From contig NMRA01000086.1 in NCBI GenBank assembly GCA_002633005.1, positions 186,001-250,000 of the forward strand: 64,000 nucleotides of DNA, in the 5' to 3' direction. Both the position numbers and the translations under genes were made by a program. This DNA is from Phoronis australis (Eukaryota > Phoronida > Phoronidae). Within the stretch, counting starts at the first letter, position 1. Each line of letters starts with the position of its first letter. Under the pieces are notes generated by a model. The model worked only from the letters and a program-made list of their open reading frames with translations. It was not told the origin of the DNA and did not search any database. Below are positions 1 through 18,408 of this stretch, piece after piece.

Positions 1-879
1 TACACTCTGGCAGGTGCCCACCACTTGTTACAGTCATCCAAATAACATCTTCAATTGCTAAAGGTTTAACTTTTCTGTATAGTCTGTAATTAAGCTCATT
101 ATGCCCCAAGGTTATTGTGAAGGACAGGACAAATCACATGTCAATGCACATTCAGCATTTATGTACATCAGAAATACCATGTTTCTAGCCATTGCTTTTG
201 CAAACAACTCTGCAAGCTACAGCTCGGGGTAACCTAACCATCACAAAACCAAGCATTGACGTGGGGTTGTGTACAACGCGTTAGGTATGGTTCATAAAAT
301 GTTTGTTTTTGGCAGAAGTGATGTATATAAGATCCCATGCAAACCACAAACATTAAACTGGAATAAATCTCAGTTAGTGGCTTTGAACGTTCCCATTGAA
401 GAACTCGGTGAACTTCATGTGGTCCGTCAGCTTGGAATGCTAGCTGGCCTAATTGAAAAACAAAACATAGAGTCCCTTCCCAAAACATGAATCAAAGCAT
501 ACGATGGCACTACATGGAGCTTTAAAGATATTTCGTGCTATATGTTATGGCACTGTTTAAAACCACAGACTGTAGAAAATAAATTTGACAGTAAAAAGTT
601 CAAAGTGAAAGTATCGTTAAACATTGACCGTTGAGCCCTTTGTTACGTTGATATTTGATGCTCCTTGTGGATCCTTCTGTCTTTCTTCTATTTTCAATGT
701 TACTGAAATATGAGTGATTTAATTTTGAAGGATAGTAATTAAAGAATTTGTTCATTTTAAGTCTTTATCCTCATTTTTCTGTTTGATATTCTAGTCAAAC
801 AAAAGGACTAATTGCTCAGAAATTGGACCTCACTCTTTACGGAGGTAAACATTGTTTTCATGAGCTAATTACTTTACAG
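1..879. other. Intron of ERCC3 (5' part of window)
   Basis: No XPB exon is recognisable before 880. An open stretch at 269-490 is open on both strands; on + it reads ...VPIEELGELHVVRQLG..., which I do not recognise, and it may be a remnant of a mobile element. A segment at about 793-843 has an AG before it and a GT after it but does not encode XPB sequence. Confidence 0.6.
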
Positions 880-8910
<8,031 letters not shown>

Positions 8911-9770
8911 CGTCAACTGAATTTGAGTGCAGAGACATGCAACTGAGCTGTTGGAGGACTTAGTTCATGCTCTTTTAAGGAATATTGTAAAGTCATCAAG
9001 TGGATTTGGACTTCAAATGCAGTAGAGTGAGAGGTCACAACCTTAACTGTTTACTGTTTTGAACAGTTCTAGCGTTTTACTTGCTGTAGTTTCTGGTACG
9101 TTGGTACTGGTACGTTGGTATAGAGACAGACCACCATTAAAAAAGTGTGCTGGAGCAGGGCAGAATTTCATATAGATGGACAATCAGTTCTTATGACTTT
9201 GATTTGACTGCAAGTGTCTGGGAGGATAGTTGTGCGACTTTTGAACAAATTAAATTGAAGGAAGATTTAATGAAATGCTTTGAGATAGCTAAAATGATAA
9301 AATATGTCACTGTTTGGGAATCAGCACCTTCAGGTGTGTGGCATTTCACTTGTTTAGCAAAGAAGGAAGACCCACCTATTTAAGAAGCATTTCGGCCAGT
9401 TATTGATATAGTCTCAAGCAGTTATTCAACTTCGTTATAAATCTATTTTCATATCCTTTTTTTCCTTTTCTCTAGTTCAAATATCACGGCCAGAAAAACC
9501 AAATGCACATTCTGTTGGAAGGAATGCTGTATGTGTACTTTCTCCAACACTTCAGTGTTGGAACCATTCTTCAACAAACCTTGCCCTTGTAGGCTGGTAC
9601 TATACAAGCAATTGACAAAATGAACTGAATTGTGGATGAAACAGTTTAAGTTGGCATTCTGGGTCACTTAATTACGTTCATTTGACAAAATAAGCCACTG
9701 CACAAAGCTCAGAATGGTACTACGTAATGATGGTAACACGTAAACTTCAGTTGTTAAGGTTGTTGCTTTC

Positions 9771-9776
9771 AATAAA
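9771..9776 (+). promoter_or_regulatory. Candidate ERCC3 polyadenylation signal AATAAA
   Basis: Canonical hexamer about 860 bp after the ERCC3 stop codon and just before a tandem array. An upstream ATTAAA near 9136 is an alternative. Confidence 0.35.
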
Positions 9777-9800
9777 CAGAAGAGATGTTCTAGTTTCATT

Positions 9801-9968
9801 TGTGGTTGGTGCATTTTATTGTGTAGTGGATATGGCAATGACTGACTACATTACACTGTGGTTGGTGCATTTTATTGTGTAGTGGATATGGCAATGACTG
9901 ACTTCATTACACTGTGGTTGGTGCATTTTATTGTGTAGTGGATATGGCAATGACTGACTACATTACAC
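9801..9968. repeat. 56-bp tandem repeat, three near-perfect copies
   Basis: Copies at 9801-9856, 9857-9912 and 9913-9968, each beginning TGTGGTTGGTGCATTTTATT. They differ by single bases, which suggests recent amplification. The array lies in or just beyond the ERCC3 3' UTR. Confidence 0.95.
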
Positions 9969-10856
9969 TGACACCGTATACGTGTACTTTTAAGCCTATG
10001 CACCTGTATTCAAAAACTGCATTTTTCAAAAACAAATTGCCTGAAGTTTTAACAGGACACAAATGTTTTTTGGGATTATCGTTGGGTAGGATAGACTCCT
10101 TGAAGTTATTAACTTTGACCAGAGTTATATACTAGGTGCAAAGTCCATTGCTTTGTGGCATTGTTAGAAATCTGCTATTCCCGACGTTGACTTCCAGCCA
10201 TTTGATAAAATTAATTGAAATCAGAGCCAGTCAAGTGCTCTTTAAAGTTTCTACTACCTTTCCCACTTTGTCATTTAGCTTTACAACCAGAGTGGTGGGT
10301 TTATCGAGGACTACCAAGGTCGTGGGTTTTAATTGGCCTTGGGGCTGATCTCGAATACACACCATGATCATCCTGTCACTTTCAACACATTGGCACATGC
10401 ACCCAGAGCTAAATTTATGTCCACATGCAATTTTTTTTCTTACATGTGGACATTTTAATTGGATGTTTTTGCTTCTTTTTAGCCATTCCGAGTACTTTCC
10501 GAATTCTTTAAATGAAAACATTCATTTACTGGCACAACTTCTCCTGTAAATGAATGGGCCTGAATTGATGCATGTACATTAGTGCTGTTACGCTTATGAC
10601 ATCTGAACACATGGCAATGATCACTTCAGTAGTCATCTGGCTTTATCTATAGAGTCGGACATACTTTGTGGTAGGTGTCTTTACAAAACAAAGTTTTACT
10701 TAGGTGTCAAGCTGTTTTTGGTTGAAACAGGACCCTCACTACATTAGTTATTTCTTGTCCAGTCCTGTTTTATGGTAGCAAAGTATTCTGGAAGACTACA
10801 CTGAACTGAGATGAAAACTGAAAATACATGGCTAAAAAAACCACCGTACATAAGAA
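9969..10856. other. Convergent intergenic region between ERCC3 and the transporter-transferase gene
   Basis: No gene is supported. A short stretch at about 10290-10345 (GGTCGTGGGTTTTAATTGG) faintly resembles the B-box region of a tRNA-derived SINE, but no A box or tail was seen. Confidence 0.4.
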
Positions 10857-12025
10857 TCAATTGTGCTTCAGAAGCACAAGCGCTTTCTCAAGAGCCTTGA
10901 AGTTATCGTTAACTAGAAACACGTTTTTCAAACTCTTCTCCCATGTTGAAAAATAATGCTCTTGTTTCATGGTGTTAGAATTTACCACTACGTGTGGTTT
11001 GCCCAACAGAACGCACATAATGTGTGCGTGAAGTCGGTCTGTTATGACCACTTGTGCACGTGACAGAAACATCATGCCAGACATTGCACGTAACTGGTGG
11101 TCTTCCATGAAATTGTCTGACCTCTGGTTCATCCAATCATCTTGCCAGTCTGTGATCACATGACTAACTCCACTAGGTATTTTAGGCATTTTCTTTCCCA
11201 TGGATTCCCAGTCGTTTCGTTTCAACCATATTATATCATAAACTGGAATAATGTTCAGTCGCATTGGTCCAATAGCAAATGCGGAATCTGGAATCAGATA
11301 ATTTTCGTTGGTTTTGAAGAAATTGACGGCTAACATGTATGAGTATCGGTCTCTTAGTAAAATGTGAACATCTTCATGAGCTGCAAACATTTTGGCATAC
11401 TTCTTTATCTCTGTGCACGGAGGGGTTGGATGGCAAGAACTTATTGGAAACACTACCACTCGGTTATTAGGAAAAGATTTTAAGGTCTTGTCCACAACAA
11501 ATGCATGTGCTGGGTGACCGATATATCCAGCTCCTTGTATAAACACGACAAGATCGGTAGTTCGAGGAACGTTAGTAAAATCACAGTTGTTGCCTGGATA
11601 GTAACAATAATAAATCAGCTCAACTCCCAGTCTTTTGAGTAGAAGGCGCTGGCCAATCATAATCAGTTGATCACCCTTGTTGGCCCATGTGAACACATTG
11701 ACTAGCACGGCCACTTTGAATTGCTTATGCACAATTTTAGGAAATATTTGATTGTGAATTCGTTCAGCCTCAGCAAGCACTTGTGTGGTTGTTCTAAGTC
11801 TGTGTGACAAAAAGTCTGACATGTTTCTGTGCTTGAAGAGATCAACCTTCAAAAATTTCCTTTCGTCCAACGTGAGGTTTGTGTAATCTAACTTGGTCTG
11901 TTCAGCTCCAGGTGAGTTAGGAATGCTGTCACTTTCAGACCATGTTCCAGTTGTCGTGGCAACTATTACCACCATTAATGCTGTCATCATCGTCAGCCAA
12001 AGTGAAGGACTGTTCAGACTGGAAC
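10857..12025 (-). CDS. Exon encoding membrane segment and pyruvyl transferase half of the fusion
   Basis: A single uninterrupted 1169-bp exon ending in TGA. It begins with a short linker, then a hydrophobic segment containing two Met codons (11985-11990). Those Met codons could start an independent signal-anchored transferase if this exon were transcribed alone. The catalytic region then follows intact to the C terminus with no frameshift. Confidence 0.85.
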
Positions 12026-13169
12026 CTAAAAAGATAATTATAATACCTTGAATAAAGGTTTACGTGCTGAATTAATTAGACAAAGCAGGCAATTGTGAAA
12101 GTTATAAAATGTGTCTCGTTTCACTATGCAACAGTTTATGCAATATCATGATTGCTACTGAATCCTTTTCATAGCTTACCTAGTGAGCTGATGCATTTTG
12201 GGAAGGCGTATATCAACAGTCCTACTACCAACAAAATTCCAAATGCCACATTTGTTGCAGACAACATTCTCTGTCCAATGAGAAGAAACGCAGCCGCAAT
12301 AAGAATCCTCTTCAGAACATTTGCAGTGGCGTGGCCGATCACTGAAGTGTAGTTTAGGATGACGCACATTGAGATTATGTTGTAGGCACTGTGAAAGACT
12401 GCTGACACGATGCTCAGTCCGAGGCAAGACACCATGTTGCCAATGAGAGACGGATTAATAATCATTTCTACTATTATCAAGATGCACAAAATGGCTGCTG
12501 CTATAAAACTTATGGTTGATAGTATCTGTAATTGGTGGGCCACTTTGTCGCTTGTTTTCAAGAAATGTTTGATGTTAATGTTTTTAATACCAAGGAGGAT
12601 GTTGGAGATAAATGCCATGCCTAGCCCGGTTGTGCTGGCGACAGACAAGTCAGGATGCCACACAAACCCAACTGCTCCTGCTACTACCAACGGTAATGAG
12701 ATGATTGAGTTTGTTTCCATTTTCTGGCCTGTAAGCATACTTATGAGTACTGCTGAAGATATGGGCTCTGAAGCTTTGATGGTGAATGCAGAGCCTGCAT
12801 TTGCAAACAAAAGGCTAGCATTGGTACATGATGAAGCCACAAGGTGACCTATTGCTACTGCCAGTATGGAATTCGTCATGTCTTGGTTGTCGAACTTTGT
12901 GGTTGAGTCATTTTTCTTGTCAACATAGTTGTTATTATCTTTAGGTTGGCTAATTTTCCAATTTAATTTATCAGAAATTGCTACCAACAGTCTCATAACA
13001 ATTCCTCCAATAAGCATCTGAATACCAGTGACTGTCACGATGCTAAACCAGTCATCTTGATCCTCCTCTCCTTCTGACTGCAAAGCAGCTCGAGCAAAGT
13101 AGTGTGCAAGGAATGAGAAAACTGTCCATGCTGTGAAAGCTATTGTTCCAGCAAGTATGTTGCCAAAAC
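10857..13169 (-). CDS. Fusion protein: TPT-family (PEP/triose-phosphate-type) transporter joined to polysaccharide pyruvyl transferase
   Basis: Two exons, 13169-12180 and 12025-10857, separated by a 154-bp intron with a strong donor (CTAG|GTAAGC) and acceptor (TTTTTAG|GTTCC). The join is in frame and gives about 719 residues; the N-terminal start exon was not found. Residues about 2-325 hold roughly ten membrane segments of the TPT/DMT fold (PF03151). They include FTIKASEP (Lys132) and VLKR (Lys287-Arg288), at positions equivalent to phosphate-binding residues of plastid-type translocators. Residues about 339-357 (LWLTMMTALMVVIV) form an eleventh hydrophobic segment. Residues about 434-695 match the pyruvyl transferase fold (PF04230): GDQLIMIGQ, LVVFIQGAGYIG, FPISS, LLRDRYS, IPDSAFAIG, VITDRLHAHIM and GKPHVVV. 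The expected role is import of phosphoenolpyruvate into the Golgi and its transfer to a glycan. The fusion and topology are inferred. A nucleotide-sugar substrate is the main alternative for the transporter half. Confidence 0.85.
12180..13169 (-). CDS. Exon encoding the TPT-family transporter half of the fusion
   Basis: The acceptor CTTTATTTCAG|GTTTTGG sits just upstream (at 13170-13172), so the open frame that continues to 13281 is intronic. The exon enters in the second codon position, so an upstream exon must supply one base and the start codon. An acidic-hydrophilic loop (about residues 69-78) and an Asn/Asp/Lys-rich loop (about 76-97 after TM2) separate the membrane segments. Reading past the donor at 12179 adds only two residues before a stop, so intron retention would give a transporter-only protein. 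Confidence 0.85.
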
Positions 13170-14851
13170 CTGAAATAAAGAAAGAACACCTGTGTAATTG
13201 ATAATCCAGTTTTTTTTTTTCAAATGGCAGTATATGATGAGATAAGTTATAGCTGTATGTTGACTGAATCCCAGCATTCAATCAGATTTAATTTGTGTAT
13301 GATAATTGGAACACAATCTGATTGTCATGAATAACTTCATGTAGGATTGATATGAGAGCACTCAAGGATTGCATTAATATAAGTAAATGGTTAATACATT
13401 GTGATCTATTCACACCATTAGTAATGGTAATTTACTGAAAGTTTTGGTAACATGCCATTGACCTACTGAGGTTTTCTAATTTGAAATTTGTCATTGATGA
13501 AAATTGGTACTTGACCTTAATGAGCTCTCATGTCTAGCATATATGTTCATAAAATTCTTCATAAAACATGACCCTTAGCCACTTGTCTATACCGGTATTC
13601 CTGGTGAAGATACGTTGTATCCCTGCAGTATGAAAGTCTGCATTTTGGTCTGAAATGTTGGGATCTGCATCATGATCATGGCACAAGTTTTACGATTCTT
13701 TTGACATGTTTTCCAATTCATGGAAAGAACTAGTTCATTTTTATGACTAAAATAACTATATTTGTCCGTGTTAGAGTCCAAAATCCGCAAAAACAAAAAA
13801 CATTAAGTTGAGCAGGTGCGCTTATAATCGAATCTTTTCAGAACTCCTGGTTGCTGTTTGTGAGTTAAATGCTAGCTATAAGTCCATGCATTGTGGGAGC
13901 TTTGTGAAGAGAAGTGTTTTCAATTAATCGAAAATCTCAATTGGCAATTTAAGGGTTGGCGTATAATTGAGCATGGGCCTTTAGAAATTGAGTGTTTATC
14001 TGAATGTGCATGGTAACCCAGACTCGTGTGGTAAGTTAATTTTGTGTTTATCATAAGATGCCTTCACAAAGATTAGATTGCTTGAAACTGCATTTCACCC
14101 TGTTAGGATAAAAAACGAAAAGCGAATTAGGTTGTTTACTTTCATAAGATCTTATTCCTTATCAGGATTGAATTTCATTTCAACTCAAGTCACACAGGCA
14201 TTGCGCACATGCACCTTTTTAACTTGGCAACTTTAGAGTTGGCCAACCGCATTAAACTGTGAAGCTTTTTCGTGATTCACGTTCATTTGGTGGTTTGATG
14301 TCCATTTTAGTAATATATTTCTATCACTAAAGAAAAAATATGTGAATAGTTTTGGAGTGCAAAAGGCTTAATTCTATTTTTGTTTTTAACCATGAAGCAG
14401 CTTTTAAGTCAATGCAATTGTTTGAAACAGTGAGACTTAAGGTGATATGTCAGTAACAATCAACTTGCTTAATTCCATCATTCTATAACAGCCTTTTAAG
14501 TGCATGATGTCTTTTACCACCATGCCATTTTTCACTTTGCAATTTTTGTTTATGTATTGAAATGTTCCAGAAAATAAGGTTTATATTCTCTTTGCTACCC
14601 ATCTTGTCCTATTCTAGAGATATACAAGCCTAGAAGTGCACTATTTAAATACACACATAGCGCAGTGTAAGTAGGTTAAGTTAGTAATTAAGTATTACTA
14701 AGGAAAACCTTTTGCATATTAGGTGAACGTGCTCATAAACTGTATAATATCATCACAACCACTGAAAGTACAGATTCTGAAGTATTAACAATAAAGTTAC
14801 AGAAGAAATTATTTACAGATGACATAATGAAGTAACAGTACAGGATCCACT

Positions 14852-15135
14852 CTAGAGTGTTGCACACTGAGAGTATTTCTGACACACACATAAGCTCAGA
14901 CATTTCATGAAAGCAATCAGTGTAGTGACTTCCTGTGACTTCAGTAGTCGGGGTATTGTGTTCCAGAGAGAAATACCATGAGGATTAGAAATGGTACCAT
15001 AAGCAAATGTAAATGTGTACTCACGTTTTGTTTCCATGTTGGAGAGTGGTGAAAATTCCAAATATTGAAACAAATACTGTTCCTGGGCTCCTCAAAGAAA
15101 AGGGAAATTGGAATACAGTTTGTTCTTATTGGCAA
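14852..15135 (-). pseudogene. Decayed LINE-like reverse transcriptase C-terminal fragment
   Basis: On the minus strand, overlapping frames read FAYGTISNPHGISLWNTIP and then VTTLIAFMKCLSL. This resembles the 'W-N-x-L/I-P ... F-K' tail common to LINE reverse transcriptase ORFs. The similarity switches frame, so it is broken. Identification is by pattern only. Confidence 0.4.
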
Positions 15136-16229
15136 GCATGCATCAGGCTGGATTTATATTATATCATGAAGCAGCAGAGCCCCACCTCAACTCTTTTGCT
15201 ACTGGAAGAATTTATCACAGCAGGTAAAACAGTTTTGCATTTTGTGCCAAAACATGGGTCAAGTTAAAATGATATTTCTATCCTTTGTTGTTGTAACATT
15301 GCTATTTCAAGAGTAGTTATTTTGTAAAACCAGATTTTTGAGTTATGCAAACTGAAAACTGAAAGCCAGGCTTTATTTAACCAGCCACCCCTCAAGTTTG
15401 AATAAGATTATTGAACTCTGCCTATTCAAAGAGTTTCTTTGCTTAGTAAGAATTGTCCACAACAATGGGTTAAGGGTATTACATAATGTAGTGAACTTAG
15501 CATGAGTTAGTGGGACATAGTAAAATCAAATGGGTGGGTATTTAGTGACACTGACTCAGACAGTGCTGGGTCTGTCTGACTCTGCCTATTGTTATTACTT
15601 CAGGTGCTGTGGGACCCAAACTCTTACTAGGACAAAAGTAAATCACCACAAGGTTGCGATCCATGGGCAGCTATCAGGTATATATATATATAAATATCAG
15701 AGCTTGGTAAAGTCTTGAAACATAATTACAAAAAAGTGTTGTTTGGGACGTATAGTGCTGTTCTGTGTAAAGCAATCACAGAGGTTGATTTGACAAGAAA
15801 AGATATGGTGGACGATAGATTGGTTTTTAGGAACTTTTTCTTTGCTGTGAGCACGCAAGTGAGGTTTGTAACTGAGATCAAACATTATTTGGAAACGTTC
15901 TTAGCATTTGCATGTGACAATCAGTAACAAGCATTCAAAAATAGAAAAGTGGCAATTTTATCAATATTTTTACCAAAATTTGCCGACTCTTTACTAAGCG
16001 TGTTTGTTATAAGCTTATACAACTTAGAGTACTTCAAATTTTCCAACAAAGCACTTGTTTTCACAGTAAAGGTTAAAATTTACCACTAAATATAAGGAAT
16101 GTCTGTTTTCATCAAATTTGTCTTTACAGTCAGTTATTTTTATGTACAGTTTCAATTAGTTTTTCTGCATGCTTATTAATTATTATTGATTGTGAGATGT
16201 CAACTAGGTGATGTTCTTGAGTGATGCCT

Positions 16230-17230
16230 GTATTAGTAAAAGTGAGAATCTCACTGGATTCTGCAATGAAGTTCCGATGAGATTCTCATTAAAACCACCA
16301 CTTGAGTGAGAAATGCAAGTGAGAATCAAGTGAGAATTGAGGAGTATACTTTACTCAATGTGTGGTGGGACTGAAAAAGAGACAGAATTCAGTGAGAATT
16401 TTGGACTTAGAAAAATTGCGAGTGAGAATCCAGTGAGCATTTCTGAGTGAGAATGTGAGAATTAAGTGAGAATTTGTTAAAGTGGGAATTTAGGATAAAC
16501 GAACACACTCATGGGCTGCCTGAGTGTATATTTCAGTTAGACTAATCAGATTTTATGAATTCAAAATAAAATGGTGCCAGAAATTATCAGTTGTAATGAG
16601 GGAGTGAAATAACTTGAAGGTTGTCAATGTTTTTCTCATAAATATTGAGAAATTACCAAACAGTGTTTACTTCAACCAGAGGGGATGGTGAACTGAGGTT
16701 GGGAGTTAATACATTCCATTCATCTAGTAGAGTACAATAATGAATCACTTTTACTCTTCGTAGAGTACATGTTTAATCACTGACCTTAACTGTTAGGCTG
16801 ATGTCTTCATTCTGTGTTTGTTGTTGTATTTTATTGATTCCCATTAGCGTATTTAGAGGCTGAAATTGTTCAGACTTTAAGTCTACTGTATTTGACAGGT
16901 TGTCATTAAATTCCCTTTTTCAGTAACACAATTTTGTTCAATATTCTCTTCAGTCAAATTTCATGGTAAACATGCAAAAACGAGCAGCACTTGACTTTGG
17001 TCACTGATAGCTTTGAAGTGTTATCTAATTTCAATGACTAAAATAAATACAGAAAAATTCTAAGTTTACAATTCTCACCTTGTGAAATATAGCCATGCTG
17101 GAAGACAAATCCTCACTGAGTGTAGGAATTCTCACTGTGCATTCTCACTGGAATATCATTGTATTCTCAGTCAGTGAGATTTTTTCTCACTAATTAGAAT
17201 GGCATCTCAGTGGAATCCCACTGGATTCCA
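16230..17230. mobile_element. Inverted-repeat element rich in GTGAGAAT / ATTCTCAC
   Basis: The left part (16230-16500) carries many copies of AGTGAGAAT. The right part (17080-17230) carries the inverse, ATTCTCACTG. AATCTCACTGGATTC near 16247 pairs with ATCTCAGTGGAATCC near 17203. About 600 bp of unrelated AT-rich sequence lies between. The layout suggests a non-autonomous element about 1 kb long with long, internally repeated arms. Confidence 0.55.
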
Positions 17231-17469
17231 ATTATAATCCTTTTAAGGAAATTATCCTGCAAATTTTTTTCGAAAAGGAAACGTTAAGGTAAACAAGTGG
17301 TCGTGTGGGTCTTGAGGAGGGTGACATATGTTGAGAGTGGACCTGATGAAGACTTGAACCTATTAAGGCTTGAAAGCTAGTGTTGTTTAATGTATACTGG
17401 ATTAGTGTTTTACTTGTTCTGCATTGTCTGTTTTTAATTCGATAAATGCATATATTTTCTGAAAGTGGA

Positions 17470-17900
17470 AAACCTGTACAATGTAATTTTTTTAATTTAT
17501 ACCAATTTCCTTTTAATCGGGTCGCATGGCCATGTCTTTGTTGTAAAATTTAGCGAACAACAAAGGTACGCCCGCATCAAGGTAATGGTATCAACGTGTC
17601 AACGTGACAAAATTTCATTAGTGATAAAGTTGTCAAGATGAAATCGCAAAAATCATGCTGTAAGAGTTTTCTAAATTATAATCTCATTTTCATTTTATGC
17701 GACTTTAGGTTTCTTTTCATAAAATCATTAGTTTTTTAAGGAAGATTTTAAAATTAATTCCTTACAGTATTTTGGACAACATTGCATACGTATAGTAGAT
17801 GAAAGTGTACAACCACACATTGCTGAGATATGATGCTTCAAAGTTAGTCACATTTGGACATTTTTGTAGGTCCTACATATGGTATAACTTTGAAGACTTA
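17470..17900 (+). repeat. Dispersed repeat family A, forward copy
   Basis: Similar to 52650-53180 and to the inverted copy at 3880-4330. Shared parts are a 'ttataccaa' start, GGGTCGCATGGCCATGTC, AAAATTTAGCGAA, a 'gataaa...tcaaga' block and a 'tgagatatgatgc' block. Confidence 0.5.
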
Positions 17901-18408
17901 AGTGGTCGTGGCTCATAAGATAATTATTTTATTGCACCCTGTTTTTCTGTGCTCTAAGTGTTAATACAAAATTTGTAGTAACATGCATCATGCCATCATG
18001 TCTCTCAGTTTTGTCGTTTGGAACTTGATTTCTGTACAACTTTGAATTGGAAATTGCAGTAATTCTTTACAAAAAAAATAATTGCTGACATTGTCATTTT
18101 TATATTTTGTAAAGGCTTGTTACCTTGTTGCAAATACTGTAAACTTTACCATTATTGTTTTATGACCTCTTAGTAGACAGGGAGTTTGTAGGTATTGGAC
18201 AATGTTGTTGTATTGTTACTGTCATGTGTATGCCTGCAGTACACAGAAATCATTACAGGTCCATATTTAGTGATTGAGGATCACATAATAAAGCCCTTAA
18301 CCATGCATGGTTTAGTTCTCTGGGAAATAAATCAGCCCTTAAACTATCAACACACTGTTTAATTTACTGGCATAGTTCTTTAGTGTTTGCTTTTTGTTTT
18401 CAGATAGA

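Larger units (their letters stand above)
13170..18408. other. Divergent intergenic/5' region between the fusion gene and the propeller gene
   Basis: It should contain the unseen first exons and promoters of both neighbours. I could not identify them. It holds a retroelement-like remnant (14852-15135), a GTGAGAAT-rich element (16230-17230) and a family A repeat copy (17470-17900). No complete gene is supported here. Confidence 0.55.

Noticed and set aside
269-490. Possible extra ERCC3 exon
   Set aside because: The translation shares nothing with XPB, and the helicase sequence just before EVH should read as Walker B context, which is not present.
13170-13281. Extending the transporter exon to the ATG at 13281
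   Set aside because: A good acceptor (CTTTATTTCAG) precedes the conserved part, and the extra residues read from a poly-T intron tract and do not look like a carrier N terminus.
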